This document shows positions 53,230-64,000 of a DNA stretch of 64,000 bases, one piece after another. The notes under the pieces were generated by a model. It had not been told where the DNA came from. It made no database searches and saw only the letters and a program-made list of their open reading frames with translations. The translations under genes and the position numbers were made by a program. Numbering within the stretch: the stretch's first letter is position 1; the number at the start of each line of letters is the position of its first letter. This DNA comes from Ectocarpus siliculosus (taxonomy: Eukaryota; Sar; Phaeophyceae; Ectocarpales; Ectocarpaceae), in contig FN648578.1 of NCBI GenBank assembly GCA_000310025.1, positions 1 to 64,000 of the forward strand, written 5' to 3'.

Positions 53230-54320
53230 CCCCATGGCAAAAAAAAAAACGCGACACATGAGTCATCATCGCCACCCTCCACCCTCTCCAGATGACAGGC
53301 TACAACACGAAGCGCCACCACATGTAACTCACAAGAGTAGACACCATAAAACCAAGAGAATGGTCGCTACAAGAGACACAGCGTATGCCACAAAACGCAC
53401 ACCGAGATATCACCATAACCCGCCTTCTCACTCTCTCCATCACAAGACAAGCAAAAACAACCGACACAATCGAACACCCGCAGACCACAACACTAGAAAC
53501 GCCCCCGCACGCAGGGGCACAAGAAGAGACACCCCTCTCTACTTCTACGCGCAGCCTATGTACCGTCCTCGAGGAACTCAACATTTTACACGTGCATATA
53601 CATGATTCGGATACTTGAACAACACCCCGCGAGCTTTCTTGGTCGAACCCGGCAAGGGTCAGACCACCAGATAGCAACAAACACGTGGATAAGACGTACT
53701 CACAAAAAACCATACAAAGTCCTTGGCGAGAGGAAAGTCCGCGGCTTCGCGCACCTCCTCCGTCAGCCACGACTAAAACACCACAGAAAGAAGAGTAACC
53801 ACCCTCTCTACGACAGTCCAGATGTAAAAACTAAGACAATGTACCACAACAACAACGGTACCAAAACCTGTGCCATTCGACCGGCACCGTCCGCCGTGCA
53901 ACGTCGACGACCTCGCATTATTTTACAAACGAACAGGATGCACACGCATCCCTTGAGCCTCTCTCGACAAACACATGATCACCCGTAGTTTTACAGAACC
54001 CCCGCCCGCGCTAACAAAAAAATAACACAGCACCGTCTGCAGTCACAGACAAAAATACGAAACCAAAATTTAAAGACACACACGTCGACAACAACAACGG
54101 AACAAGACCGTCTTTTTCTACGCGCAGAGTACCCTACCTCTGCTACCATTCGACTAGTGTACCGTCCGCCCTGCAGCGTCGACGACCTCACACTATTGTA
54201 CACATGAGGATATGAACACGACGAGGTGATCTCATAATTTACATGATCATCCGCAAGTTTACAAAAATCCGTGCCCCCACGACTAAAATAAAAAAATGCA
54301 GCAAGCGTCGTCACTTCTCC
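53230..54320. repeat. AC-rich degenerate tandem repeat, about 270-325 bp unit
   Basis: Lines TACCGTCC, TGATCA.CCG.A and CACGACTAAAA recur in the same order: the first at about 53563, 53887 and 54168, the second at about 53975 and 54245. The plus strand is rich in A and C throughout. Frames seen on both strands here are not supported. Confidence 0.5.
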
Positions 54321-54530
54321 CATCACGGGAAAAAACGAAACAAAAATGCCTTCTGTTGGCAGTGCGCGCAAAAGAAAGCTAGACACACGCCAAACCAAAC
54401 CACAGCGACTCGCCTCCGAAGAGACATGGTCGGTCGATGGTGCCACCTTGCGGCCTCCCACCTGCGTTCACTTTCGCCGCGCACGGGGGGTTCTGAACAG
54501 GCTGTGGTACAGGCCAAGAGGGCAGAGCTT

Positions 54531-54747
54531 CTATCCAGAAGCCTCTCCTGCTGCTCCTGTCCCTCCGGCAGCTGCTCCCGTCGCCGCCCCTTCAGCAGCT
54601 GATCCAGCCGCGGCCGACGCCGGACTCGAAACCGTCAGGTACGGCTTGAAGAAAATGTCCGCGTCTGCTTTGGACGTAATGTTGTCCGGCGTCAGCTTCT
54701 TGTCTTTGGCGATCTTGGACACGCAATTGCCCAAAAATGTGCGCACC
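54531..54747 (-). CDS. Terminal exon of unrecognised minus-strand gene
   Basis: A strong acceptor (pyrimidine tract, TTGCAG) ends at 54748, and the exon starts with one base completing a codon, then 71 codons and TAG. The peptide begins VRTFLGNCVSKIAKDKKLTP, has a TSKADADIFFKPYL line, and finishes in a long Ala/Gly-rich low-complexity tail. The incoming phase matches the outgoing phase of the exon at 57429-57730, giving a Thr across the junction. I do not recognise a family. The start of the tail region is also read by an unsupported plus-strand frame. Confidence 0.6.
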
Positions 54748-54800
54748 CTGCAAGAAAGGGAAATGGGCGCGAGCCGAGAGAGAACAGGAGGCGACGCTCA

Positions 54801-55015
54801 GCCCGTGTCGCGAGGGCGATTGCAAAGCCACCAAAACGTCCACAGTCATCAGACACAGGTAGAAAATGCATGGTCCAAAGCCTTCACACATAGGACAGAT
54901 CAGATCAGCCCGTGTCCCGAGGGCGATTGCAAAGCCCCCAAAACGTCCACAGTCATCAGACACAGGCAGAAAATGCATGGTCCAAAGCCTTCACACATAG
55001 GACAGATCAGATCCA
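54801..55015 (-). repeat. 107-bp tandem duplication in intron
   Basis: GCCCGTGTC begins units at 54801 and 54908; the two differ at about four bases. Lies in the presumed long last intron, just upstream of the terminal exon. Confidence 0.88.
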
Positions 55016-55379
55016 CGCAGATCGAGCTAAATAGCTCTTTTGTTGAGGGGTATGATATGTCCCTGGTGATCATTAGGGCATACTCCGAGTAGGTGTTCGG
55101 TGTAAGTTTCCCCGAGGTGATCTGAAGGACATAGGGAACCGGGCCCATACGTAGGCCATTTTTATGTTTGACAGCCCCTGATTTAACATCTACTCCTGAT
55201 AGCCAAGATAGTGATTACAGGCCTAGCAACCCTGTAGCACCCGAGTTGGCCCCTACTCCGGATAGGCAGGACAGCGCACACAGGACTAGCAACCCTGTCG
55301 CACTGTCTACGCCCCCGCTTGCGCGTTTTTCTATGCCCACAAGCACCCCTACCTCAACGCATACATCGGGACACACCCA

Positions 55380-55760
55380 GAAGTTCATCCCCCATCAATA
55401 CCGTATTTTTTGATGAATAGATAAACTTGCCAGAGGGTCACCTCATTACAAGTTCATCCCCCATCAATACCTTATTTTTTGATGAATAGATAAACTTGCC
55501 AGAGGGTCACCTCATTACAAGTTCATCCTCCATCAATATCTTATGTTTTGGTGAACAGATAAACTTGCCAGAGGGTCACCTCAGTACAAGTTCATCCCCC
55601 ATCAAGATCTTATTTTTTCGATGATGAATAGAGAAAACTTGCTAGAGGGTCACCTCATTACAAGTTTATTCCTCATCACGATATTAATTTTATGATGAAA
55701 AGACAGACTCGCCGGAGGGTCACCTCATTACGAGTCTATCTCTCATCAACCCCACAGCAT
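55380..55760. repeat. 69-bp minisatellite, five to six units
   Basis: TTCATCCCCCATCAA-type lines start at 55384, 55453, 55522, 55591, about 55665 and about 55735 (spacing 69, 69, 69, 74, 70). Each unit also has a TTTTTTGATGAATAGA line and GAGGGTCACCTCATTAC. CATCAA and TTGATG within a unit are inverted. The last two units are more diverged. Lies in the presumed long intron. Confidence 0.92.
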
Positions 55761-57428
55761 TATCATGCGAAATATTTTAGTACACTAGCTGTCATCTTGA
55801 TAGCCCAGTACCCACAATTTGTTTTTCTAGACTATACTAGTATGGACCACATCTATCACTACTCTGTCTGAAGACTCCGTGTTTTTTAACACGCGTTGTA
55901 TGATAATCAGGCCGAGTTGATGATGTTGTACCAGGTAGGTTAACTCCAATACATGTGTCTCCATGAGCCACTCATGTCTATGGCCGCCAAAAGCACATCT
56001 TTAGCACAGATGGACTTGTGGCGCATAGAGGGGGGGGTGATGTGGAGGACACCTGTCAGGAGTATAACCAACCATGTGTGCACATACAAAGTGTAGGAAG
56101 ATATGGCTCCCTCGGGGTATCTTGTCACAAGGAGAGTGACAGGAAATGCACCGTCGGAGATGGATATCTTCCGAAGTCCCTGGCCACTTGCCGAAAGTGG
56201 AAGCGGAGAGTCTTCGACTCTCCTCTCCCTCTGCCGCTATGGCCACTCTCTCTTTCTACCCTCTTCTCCTCGTTTACACATCACGAGAGGAAATAGCCTT
56301 CCCCTGGCAGTGGGATAATACTGCCACGGCACCGGCATCTGTCTCCGACAATAGCCAGTGTCCTCAGGAAGACACAAATAAAAATCATCGAGTATGAGTG
56401 GGGTGGAGGCGAGTTGTTACCCGCGCTCCCACCAATCACATGTCGATAATGTAGGACAGAGATATGTGTAGAATACTGACTGGTTGTTTCACGCCGCCGA
56501 GCGGGAATCCCCTGAAAGACGTAGCACAGCAACAGAAGCGGCAGCAGCAGCACATACATGATGACACGCACACACACGTAGACAACACACGAGACAACAA
56601 GCACAGCAGCACACGAGACTGCTGTAGACCAAGGCCAGCCAAAGGTACACATCATAGGAGGCTTCGGGTGCGAGACTGTCAGAGCCCGTCGCCTGCTGCT
56701 GGCAGCGTAAAAGCGAGGGAAAAGAGAGTGCACACAAGTCAGTCAATCTGCGGTCTTTCTCCGTCGACTGCCGACAGGCCAATCTCTGATCCACAACAGA
56801 TGCACCCCGAAACAGCGAGACAATGACGCGTACACACTTAGGGGCCATCGGGGCGATTCTTTTAGAGCCTGTTGCATGCTGCTAGCAGAGTTAGCAAGGA
56901 AAGTAAGTAGTGCACATCCACACAGCAGCAGCAGCAGCAGCAGCAAGCAACAGATTTGAGAGCTTCTCGTTTACACCATCAAATAACGTCCGGCGTTCAC
57001 GTCTGGCTGGTGGTGGCGGGTGAGGTGTGTGTGTGTGCAGTGGCAGTGGTGGCCTCTGTGTGGTGGCCTATATAGGCTACATCCATATCTAACTACAGCT
57101 GTTTGCCTCTCTCTCTCTCTCCTCCCTTTCTTTTTCGCGCTCGCTTCATCATATTTCGTTGGACCCCTACGTACGGGAGGCGAGCAGGACATAGGCGATC
57201 AGGGTATGTTTGCCACAGGTGAGCTGAAGGACATAGGTGATCGTGGAATGTTGGTTCGGTGGTGACCTGAAGGACACACGGTGAGCTAGCTCAGGATCTG
57301 TCCGATGTGTGAAAGCCTAGCCTTGTGAGTGACAATAAAGTGTGCATAGATCGACCGGGTACGGCCGGGGTAGCACGTCGTCGGAGACTCTCTGTTGGTT
57401 GTCCTTGAGGAGGCAACACTACACTCAC
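55761..57428 (-). other. Presumed intron sequence with microsatellites
   Basis: No exon supported. Contains a CAG microsatellite at about 56925-56945 and a diverged duplication of a CTGCTG...AGCAAGG block (about 56640-56740 and 56845-56945). Confidence 0.4.
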
Positions 57429-57730
57429 GTCTGGTTGAAGACCTGGTCGTTGGTAGTATCGAGGTACTTCCGCTTGATCTTCTTCTTGCTCGGAGGCGCG
57501 CCGCCGTTCCTTCCTCCTCCGCACGCCGGAGTGCGGTACTTGTCCGCCCAGTCAGCTGCTCGGAGCATGGCGTTGAACCCCGGAGCCTCGTAAACATGCA
57601 GCAGTTCAGGCCCCAGCTGTCCCTCGGACCCCTGGCTCTCGTCGGGGTTCTCTTTGTTGTACTGCCGGCGGTCCTCGTCGAGGACTTCAACGAGCCAATG
57701 CACCACCTGGAACATGATGTGAGTCATCAC
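57429..57730 (-). CDS. Internal exon of unrecognised minus-strand gene
   Basis: Clean borders: acceptor CTTTTAG|GTG at 57731/57730 and donor CAGAC|GTGAGT at 57429/57428. 302 bp, phase 0 in and 2 out, 100 residues. The peptide has an amphipathic start (FQVVHWLVEVLDEDRRQ), an acidic stretch, an ELLHVYEAPGFNAML line, a Gly-rich loop and a basic KKKIKRK patch that could be a nuclear localisation signal. Joins in phase to 54747-54531 across a 2.68-kb intron. No homologous family comes to mind. Confidence 0.62.
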
Positions 57731-58308
57731 CTAAAAGGCAGGGAAGTCGCGCGTCGGCCGAAGACGTGATTGATATCAGAGCAAGCAGAAACAAGGCGAT
57801 AGGTAAGGATTGTGTAGCGTCGTGCTTGTCAGCACAAACCACTATTTACCGAACCCATCGACTTGCTGGACCATCTGTGGGGGTACAATCGCTTTCTCGA
57901 TAGTTCACGTACAAGGGAAAGCAGCCTAGATAGAACAGGGGAAAGAGGGCTAATATAGTAGGGGTTAGCCAGGTTTGGACGCCAATGCCTTGGCTTCCTT
58001 CCTGCCTACACCTCCTTTGGGGTGAAAGAACGGAAGGTATGCGGGGCAAAGTGAACAGGGGGGTACATGTACCCTTCGGGGACAAGAAGGCGTGCCTGGT
58101 TTCTCTCCCTCTCTCTCGCTCGGCTCGTGTTAATAAGTTCAAGAATTCTGGCATTGTTTTTCTCCGACGTACACCTATACTGAATGAAACATTCGGGACA
58201 CCGTGTGGAACACCGACAGACGAAAGAAAAACGATACCCTCAACCCTCGCAGTGTATACCCTTCATGTCTCCGCCCCATTCCCCCAAGTTAATTACTCAG
58301 CCAACCCG
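57731..58308. other. Presumed intron sequence up to the gap
   Basis: No exon that I can support. Confidence 0.35.
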
Positions 58309-58877
58309 NNNNNNNNNNNNNNNNNNNNNNNNNNNNNNNNNNNNNNNNNNNNNNNNNNNNNNNNNNNNNNNNNNNNNNNNNNNNNNNNNNNNNNNNNNNN
58401 NNNNNNNNNNNNNNNNNNNNNNNNNNNNNNNNNNNNNNNNNNNNNNNNNNNNNNNNNNNNNNNNNNNNNNNNNNNNNNNNNNNNNNNNNNNNNNNNNNNN
58501 NNNNNNNNNNNNNNNNNNNNNNNNNNNNNNNNNNNNNNNNNNNNNNNNNNNNNNNNNNNNNNNNNNNNNNNNNNNNNNNNNNNNNNNNNNNNNNNNNNNN
58601 NNNNNNNNNNNNNNNNNNNNNNNNNNNNNNNNNNNNNNNNNNNNNNNNNNNNNNNNNNNNNNNNNNNNNNNNNNNNNNNNNNNNNNNNNNNNNNNNNNNN
58701 NNNNNNNNNNNNNNNNNNNNNNNNNNNNNNNNNNNNNNNNNNNNNNNNNNNNNNNNNNNNNNNNNNNNNNNNNNNNNNNNNNNNNNNNNNNNNNNNNNNN
58801 NNNNNNNNNNNNNNNNNNNNNNNNNNNNNNNNNNNNNNNNNNNNNNNNNNNNNNNNNNNNNNNNNNNNNNNNNNNNN
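58309..58877. other. Assembly gap (569 N)
   Basis: 569 N. May hide further exons of the minus-strand gene or part of the foldback repeat that begins 90 bp later. Confidence 0.95.
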
Positions 58878-58965
58878 CATACCCCCCGCATACTATTGCT
58901 GAACCTCCTGTTCCCTCTTTTTTGTTCGGTCTTGTCCAACTGCTAGCGAAACAGCAGGACACAAG

Positions 58966-59301
58966 TCAGTTCTCGTCACCTAGCGCACCAATCGTCTTGG
59001 TACCACTTCGAGCGTGTGCTCCATTGCGATATCTAGGGCCGTGACAGTTGTGTTAGGCATGGGTGCTGTGTGTGGGAAGACCCTGTCGTGGCGGCGTGGA
59101 ATCCAAATCGTTTTTTTGGCCCGGGCAATCGGGCCACATCGCAAGGCGAAAACGCCAAACCGGATTTCACATCGCCACGATGCTCTCGCCCCACACAGCA
59201 CTCAATGCCCAACACAACTATCTTGCCCAGAGACACCACAATGGATCACACGCTCGAAGTGGTGCGATGGCGATCGGCGTCCTAGGTGTCGAGAACTAAC
59301 G
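58966..59301. repeat. Large imperfect foldback (inverted repeat)
   Basis: Left arm about 58966-59105 and right arm about 59160-59301 are complementary at most positions. Long perfect stretches include CCACTTCGAGCGTGTG (58992-59008 region) with its complement at about 59246-59262, and AGTTGTGTT...GGCAT with its complement near 59203-59219. The centre is a GC-rich short palindrome (GGCCCGGGCAATCGGGCC). No coding sequence. Could be a foldback/MITE or a source of a long hairpin RNA. Confidence 0.8.
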
Positions 59302-60045
59302 TGGTGCTGTGCTCACATTGCTGGCAGTTGATGAACGCGGCGGTAACAAAAAATCATGCACGACAGACAGCACAATGCATACCGTCATCGCACAACAGAG
59401 AGTCCAGCCCAATCGAGCCCAGATGCTATTGCCCGCTGTGCGTGTGCTGTCTGCTGTGTGGTGTCGCCCGCAGTGCGTATGTTCTCTGCTGCAATCCTCT
59501 GTGCGTTCCGAGAAAAAAAGAGCATCTCCTGACCCCTGTATTCTAAAATCAAGTCATGTACTCTAAAACCGAATAGACTGTACAAACGTTTTGGTCTTGA
59601 TGGGGCCCTATATTGCGGCGAGACCTCAGGCCAGATTAGAAATCTCGCTTCGCTCGAGCAAAATCTAAAAACAGGTTAGAATGTCTCACCCGAGCGTCGA
59701 AATCCTTGTCCCGGCTGAGCGCGAAGATCTCCCTCAGGGGCCGATTTGTGTGCTGGTCGCGAACGGTTTGGAACGCTCGCCCCGCAAGCTCTCCGGCCGA
59801 TGCATGCTGCGTGTTTGTCGAAACGTCAGTCCAACAAAAGTAACAGTTCGATTTTCGGGTTTTGCGAGAAAGCTACTTTGAACCTTGCAGCAGTTGCCGA
59901 CAAATCAAAAACACGCGCCAAGAAAAATGTGTTCGAGCCGGGCGACGACATGTATCCGCGAGCTATTGAATGAGGAAAACAAAGAGGGAGAGCGCAAAAG
60001 CAGCGGGTCGTAGCCTACGACCACAACCGCTTGATGTATTAAGCT
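59302..60045. other. No exon supported
   Basis: Nothing recognised. Plus-strand frames here have no family signature. Confidence 0.35.
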
Positions 60046-60267
60046 TCAGGAATCACGCAACACGCCGCGGGTATGTATTGCCGAATAGTACGCCTTTCGC
60101 CAGTATGCTCGCAAATATGTCTTCTGGTACAACCAAGTAGCGCACGACATGTGACCAAAAACATATTCTTTGGAGAGCATGTGCTTGAGCTTATCATAGT
60201 ACAAGAGAGAAACATGCGCGTCCCTGTTGAAGCATATATCGACCACCATTTTTGCTCCATTTGGCGC
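60046..60267 (-). CDS. Weak exon candidate, minus strand
   Basis: An acceptor TTGTTGCCTTAG ends at 60268; the following 73 codons are protein-like (aromatic- and His-rich, with KLKHMLSKEYVFGHM) and end in TGA. The phase does not fit the neighbouring exon at 60589-60805, and the alternative frame across the acceptor is also open, so this may belong to another transcript or be fortuitous. Confidence 0.25.
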   Translation of the reverse strand, partial: APNGAKMVVDICFNRDAHVSLLYYDKLKHMLSKEYVFGHMSCATWLYQKTYLRAYWRKAYYSAIHTRGVLRDS

Positions 60268-60588
60268 CTAAGGCAACAAGATTGTGTTCTGAGGCACGCT
60301 GCAATAGCTCTCTCCGATTCACTGGCTGTAATTCAATGAGCGAAAAAAAAGACTTCCGCAACACGCACACGCACAATATGAGCACAAAACAACACGGCAC
60401 AAGCCAATACGGACTAATGTACGACGAAGAACCCGCCATCGTCTTCCCAAGGGCACACACTCACCAAGACATTGTGGAGAAAACAAAATGAACAACGCCC
60501 AACAGCACACAAGTTGCGTCGCCCCCGAGAGGCAACCACCAAACAAAAGACGAATCAGCCACTCACATCCTTCCATTTCTTGAGCTAC

Positions 60589-60805
60589 GTCTCTTTGAGC
60601 TGGGCGAGGGCGATGAAGCATGATTGCCGACGCGCGGGAACCTCGTTCTCCCTGAAACTATCATCCTCGGACTCCTCCTCGTCGGCGGTCTCGATGTTCC
60701 TCTTGGTTACGCGGTCGAGGGTTGCCGTGAGGCTGTCGAAGATGACAAGCCGTATGGCCTTGTACATTTCGGAGGACCTGGTCGTCAATGCCGCGACAAA
60801 CTTTG
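60589..60805 (-). CDS. Internal exon of unrecognised minus-strand gene
   Basis: Acceptor CGCTTTTCAG|CA at 60806/60805 after a long C-rich tract; donor GAGAC|GTAGCT at 60589/60588, with a stop soon after if not spliced. Phase 1 in, 2 out. The peptide starts KFVAALTTRSSEMYKAIRL, includes an acidic EEESEDDS cluster and ends FIALAQLKE. No domain recognised. The phases do not fit directly to the exons at 61209-61349 or 57429-57730, so at least one more exon lies on each side, possibly in the gap. Confidence 0.5.
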
Positions 60806-61208
60806 CTGAAAAGCGTGCGGCAGCGGGCATTACGGCGACAAATGCGTGCGACAGGATGGGGGGAGGGGCGAGGGGGGGGGGTTAGTGGAAAACACACAAG
60901 ACGTTTTCTTCGACGATACCCAAAGAAGAGTGGTGGCGCGTTTTCGCATTGGGGGCTGGAACCCATTCCCAAGGGGATCGAGAGCTGGCCGGCGTGTCTC
61001 TCTCTTTCATTGTCGTCTTCCGTAATGATGACGTTGCAAATCCTTTGCTTCTCGGCGAGAACCTACGGTGAGCTCTCCAGAGCGGCTCAGCCCGACGTCC
61101 TCATCAGGGGCTACAATACGCCACAACGATTTTCATGTCCAACCTTGCACAGCAGTGGGGTCGAGGCTGTGTAGCTGAGCCTAGCTGTTGAGAGCTTTCG
61201 AACCTTAC

Positions 61209-61349
61209 CACTAAATTGATGTTGTTATTGGCGAGCAGCGCGCCCTTCACCGCCGCTTCGCTGCCCGTCAGAGCGTGGGACATGTGCTTCGCCAGGAATG
61301 AAACGAGACGCTTCCCGTCCTTGTAGTCGTCCACGTCGATCCACCTGGT
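61209..61349 (-). CDS. Internal exon of unrecognised minus-strand gene
   Basis: Acceptor CTGTGCAG|ACC at 61350/61349 and donor GTG|GTAAGG at 61209/61208 bound exactly 47 codons, phase 0 to 0. The peptide begins TRWIDVDDYKDGKRLV and is helical and well balanced, ending NNNINLV. No family recognised. Best bounded of the upstream exons. Confidence 0.58.
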
Positions 61350-61525
61350 CTGCACAGCAATAGATACAAGCAGGGACAGGGACGAGCAGCACGGAGATCA
61401 AACAATGGTAACATTAAATTCAAGGTCGCGACACGAGGGATTAGTGTTTGATTCTCTCTTCTCTGCGCGCTGTCGTCGAACGAAGTGTGCGGACAGGTAC
61501 TTAATTTATTTTTTGGCACGTATAC

Positions 61526-61674
61526 GTACTGCAGGGATTGTAGGTGCACTTCTTCTTGACGCCGGCCCTTTCCTTGCAAAGTGTGAGTGTTCTTTATACT
61601 GTATCTTCTGATGGCTCTAGCATTTCTGTGACCACCGACCGAGTCTTCGCTAGATTTGGGAATAGCAACTGACA
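61526..61674 (-). CDS. Weak upstream exon candidate, minus strand
   Basis: A frame bounded by acceptor AAACAAG|TG at 61675/61674, preceded by a GTT-rich tract, and donor TAC|GTATAC at 61526/61525 runs 149 bp and ends in phase 0, which fits the next exon at 61349. A second frame through the same bases is also open, so the choice is uncertain. Confidence 0.28.
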
Positions 61675-61695
61675 CTTGTTTAATGTGAAGAAAAG

Positions 61696-61723
61696 AACAA
61701 CAACAACAACAACAACAACAACA
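61696..61723 (+). repeat. CAA trinucleotide microsatellite
   Basis: About nine copies of ACA/CAA. On the minus strand it gives the GTT-rich tract before a weak acceptor. Confidence 0.95.
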
Positions 61724-63200
61724 GCGAAAGATATGAATATGACAACAAGGGTGACGCTGCTTCTCGACGCCTGCACTCGTTCGGTTGCACATCCTCCTCA
61801 CTCCTCAGCTCCTCAGCGCTCTCCCGCATCCCACTCTTGCCCAGCCTTCGTGAGTCTCTTTTCTACTCTTCTCTTTCGTATGCACAGATGTCGGAAAGGC
61901 GAGTATCTTTCAGCCAGTCAACATCGTTTAAAACTCACCAACCGTATCTTTTACGCGATAAAAAAACATGTATCTTGGAATCGCTTCCTTAAGCGTGACG
62001 GCGGAAGCCCCCGAAGCCCCTTGCACTTGTACTGTAGTGTGAGGATTCTTCGAGAGAGATGGATTCGTTGGGTCGTACCTAGTAGTCTTAACCCTTACGT
62101 GACTACAGGCTGATTCAGCTCCGTTCTCAGCTCCGATCACTTTGCGTGCCGAAAGATCGCCGTTGTGCCTCGGCTTAGAGCAAAAAACACACATAGAGAC
62201 CAGCAGGGAGACACAGGCAGCCCACCCCAAAAACACGCTTATCCGCAATGCGCACAGGACTCACATAGTGCAATACTATTCACCCATGCCTAACCTCTCT
62301 GACGTGGGGCAGATATCCTTTCCAGATCCAATCTACTGCCTACCGGTACTGCAAGATTCAAACGCAAAAATACCCACCTGAGGGTGCATACAGCACCCTG
62401 AACATGTGATCAACCCGGTGCCGCATCCGTGGGGGAGAGCAGAGCAAGCGTACACCGGAGCCGATGCTAACGTACTGCCTCGGTGCTTGATGTTGTTGTG
62501 ATTTCGGTGCGTGTGGTTCCCAGTATTGGGAGTGGAGGGTGGTTCGTCTGCTGTGTGCAAAATTTCGCTCAAAGGCAAGGGTTTTCGGGACTACAGCTCT
62601 GATCACAGCTCCGATCACAGCTCTCTATTTGTAGTACAGATTAGTAAAATTTATCACGATTTTTATGCATTTTGTGCGATAGTGGATGATGGTCTCGATT
62701 CTCTGATGCGCGGGCCGTTTTTTTCGTCGATCTGGCGCTTCTGTGAGGCGGTTTCCCGTCAGTGTATGCTCTGTCCAAAGATGAGGTGGAGAAGATGTGC
62801 CAACAGGTATTGCTTGGACAGGTACATCCTCTGTGCGGACGGTTGCTGTCGGAGACGGCATGCACACCTGCTCAGAAACTACTCCTGCTGTACAGTCTAT
62901 TTCTCTCCGCATAGCTGCTACTGCTGTACAACAGTAGTACTACTGTACTCACTCCTGTTCGTCACCCTTACATCCACCGCGTCCCTAATCCCCTCTGACC
63001 CCATGTGGGGGCTCACAGGGACCCACTGCTGCACTATCCTTGCCGCCGTGACTTATGGGTGTACACGCATGCTTGGAAAATCTTTGACCGCAGAGAGCCA
63101 GTTGTGGGGAAAAAGGCGTAAAAATTCAAATCAACCCAGTCACGAAATGAAGTTGGGTCATAGTCTACAGCAGTACTGACATCTTCGGAGAGATCCCTGG
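61724..63200. other. No gene supported
   Basis: A 222-residue plus-strand frame (62511-63179) is Cys/Ser/Tyr-rich, lacks a family signature and contains repeated GATCACAGCTC and CTGCTGTAC words, so I do not call it. It may be an exon or 5' region I cannot resolve. Confidence 0.35.
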
Positions 63201-63204
63201 GAAC

Positions 63205-63420
63205 GAATGGGAGAGCGAGCCAGCGAGAGAGAGAGAGAGAGAGGCAGACAGAGAGAGACAGGCAGACAGAGAGAGAAAGAGAGAAAGAGACAGAGAGACA
63301 GAGAGAAGGAGAGAGAGAGAGAGAGCGAGAGAGAGAGAGACAAACAGAGAGAGAGAGAAAGACAGAAACAGAGAAACAGAGAGAGACAGAGAAAGAAAGA
63401 GAGGGAGAGAGAGTATAGAG
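63205..63420 (+). repeat. GA-rich simple repeat
   Basis: Interrupted GAGA/CAGA microsatellite. It explains a Ser/Leu-only minus frame and an Arg/Glu-only plus frame. Confidence 0.95.
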
Positions 63421-64000
63421 GTCGTGGCGGGTTTATGATTGGGTGCAAATCCAAAGGGACGGGGCAAAAGGTTCATACTACATCGGGTGGGTGTGCCCCC
63501 CTCACCTCATCCGTGAGGTTGTCACGCAACCTTCGCACTTTGGTCCTGATCTTCGCGACGTGCTTCTGCATCTTTTCCTCCTTCTTCTGCAGTTGAGACT
63601 GCTACTGTGCTGCTGCAGCATGCTGGGGGTGAGCAGTAGTGCCCGTGCTGCTCATAGCGCTGATGGTGTATATGCTCTTTGCACGTAAGAGGGACGGGAG
63701 CGCGGGAAGGGAGGGACACACTGGCTCTGTCGTGCGTGTCCACGTCAGCTCCAACCATTTTTTTCTCGAGAGCCCCCCCCCCCTATGGAAATTATGCACC
63801 TTCCGTGGGCCCCCTCCGCACTCCAATCTGCGCGCCCCCGAGTTGTTCCTCCACAAGGTTCCTCCGCACACACACATTGAATAACTACAATCGCGTGTTG
63901 TTGCCGGCATTGCGATGACCTCGAGATTTTTTTCCCCTTGGCGAGATGACTCCCAAGGTTGCCGCACCGCCGAGATTGCCAAGGTTGCGTGTTGCCGGTA
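63421..64000. other. No gene supported
   Basis: Nothing recognised except the final 65 bases, which contain GAGATTGCCAAGG lines related to the minisatellite at 52.4 kb. Confidence 0.4.

Noticed and set aside
54346-55092. 248-residue plus-strand frame
   Set aside because: It overlaps the better supported minus-strand terminal exon and the 107-bp duplication; its Ala/Pro-rich part is the complement of the Ala/Gly tail.
55380-55760. Regularly spaced repeats resembling a CRISPR array
   Set aside because: Units are contiguous 69-bp copies, so there are no unique spacers, and the context is eukaryotic.
58184-59044. Long plus- and minus-strand frames across 58309-58877
   Set aside because: They are open only because the gap is made of N; no coding information is present there.
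63158-63476. Ser/Leu-rich minus frames and Arg/Glu-rich plus frame
   Set aside because: Pure translation of the GA-rich simple repeat.

Overview
The window looks like nuclear DNA of an intron-bearing eukaryote with a repeat-choked genome. Two 3-phase-consistent spliced gene models, GTGAGT/GTAAGG-type splice donors, Golgi-type sulfotransferase coding sequence, Ty3/gypsy, Ty1/copia-like, DIRS-like and MULE remnants, and many unrelated satellites all point away from bacteria. I infer a stramenopile alga, most likely a brown alga, from the sulfotransferase type, the intron density and the general look of the gypsy and MULE proteins. This is an inference; no rRNA or organellar gene is present to prove it. 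Two assembly gaps (33532-33631, 58309-58877) mark a draft scaffold.

Layout. 1-3.7 kb: dispersed repeats. 3.77-5.77 kb (minus): a three-exon gene for a type II membrane sulfotransferase-like enzyme. 5.8-24.6 kb: no convincing gene; tandem duplications (9.1-10.1 kb), a TA-flanked MITE holding telomere-like repeats (13.2-13.5 kb), a 308-bp satellite (15.5-16.9 kb), a CCGCGG-rich cluster (17.3-17.6 kb) and a solo copia-type LTR (18.5-19.0 kb). 24.9-25.65 kb (minus): broken DIRS-like RNase H region. 26.5-27.1 kb (plus): first exon of a MULE transposase, whose intron is cut by a short copia-type LTR element (27.3-30.4 kb). 30.4-37.3 kb: degenerate tandem repeats, dispersed repeat copies and a clean hAT MITE with an 8-bp target duplication (36.3-36.9 kb).

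37.3-51.2 kb is a three-level nest: a dispersed repeat (called R1 here) is split by a CAGT-ended TIR transposon (37.75-49.87 kb), which is itself split by a young Ty3/gypsy element (39390-49690; LTRs differ at 3 of 435 positions). The gypsy element has gag, protease-RT-RNase H and integrase in three consecutive reading frames, broken by one in-frame TGA and one +1 frame change. Its untranslated leader is a minisatellite and its 3' UTR contains a strikingly regular multi-branched inverted-repeat structure.

51-64 kb: several minisatellites (147-bp higher-order unit at 52.4 kb, 69-bp unit at 55.4 kb), a large imperfect foldback (59.0-59.3 kb), and exons of an unrecognised minus-strand gene (54.5-61.7 kb) ending in an Ala/Gly-rich tail. 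The host coding content that I can support is therefore only two minus-strand genes plus a possible gene fragment inside the TIR transposon; almost everything else is mobile or repetitive.
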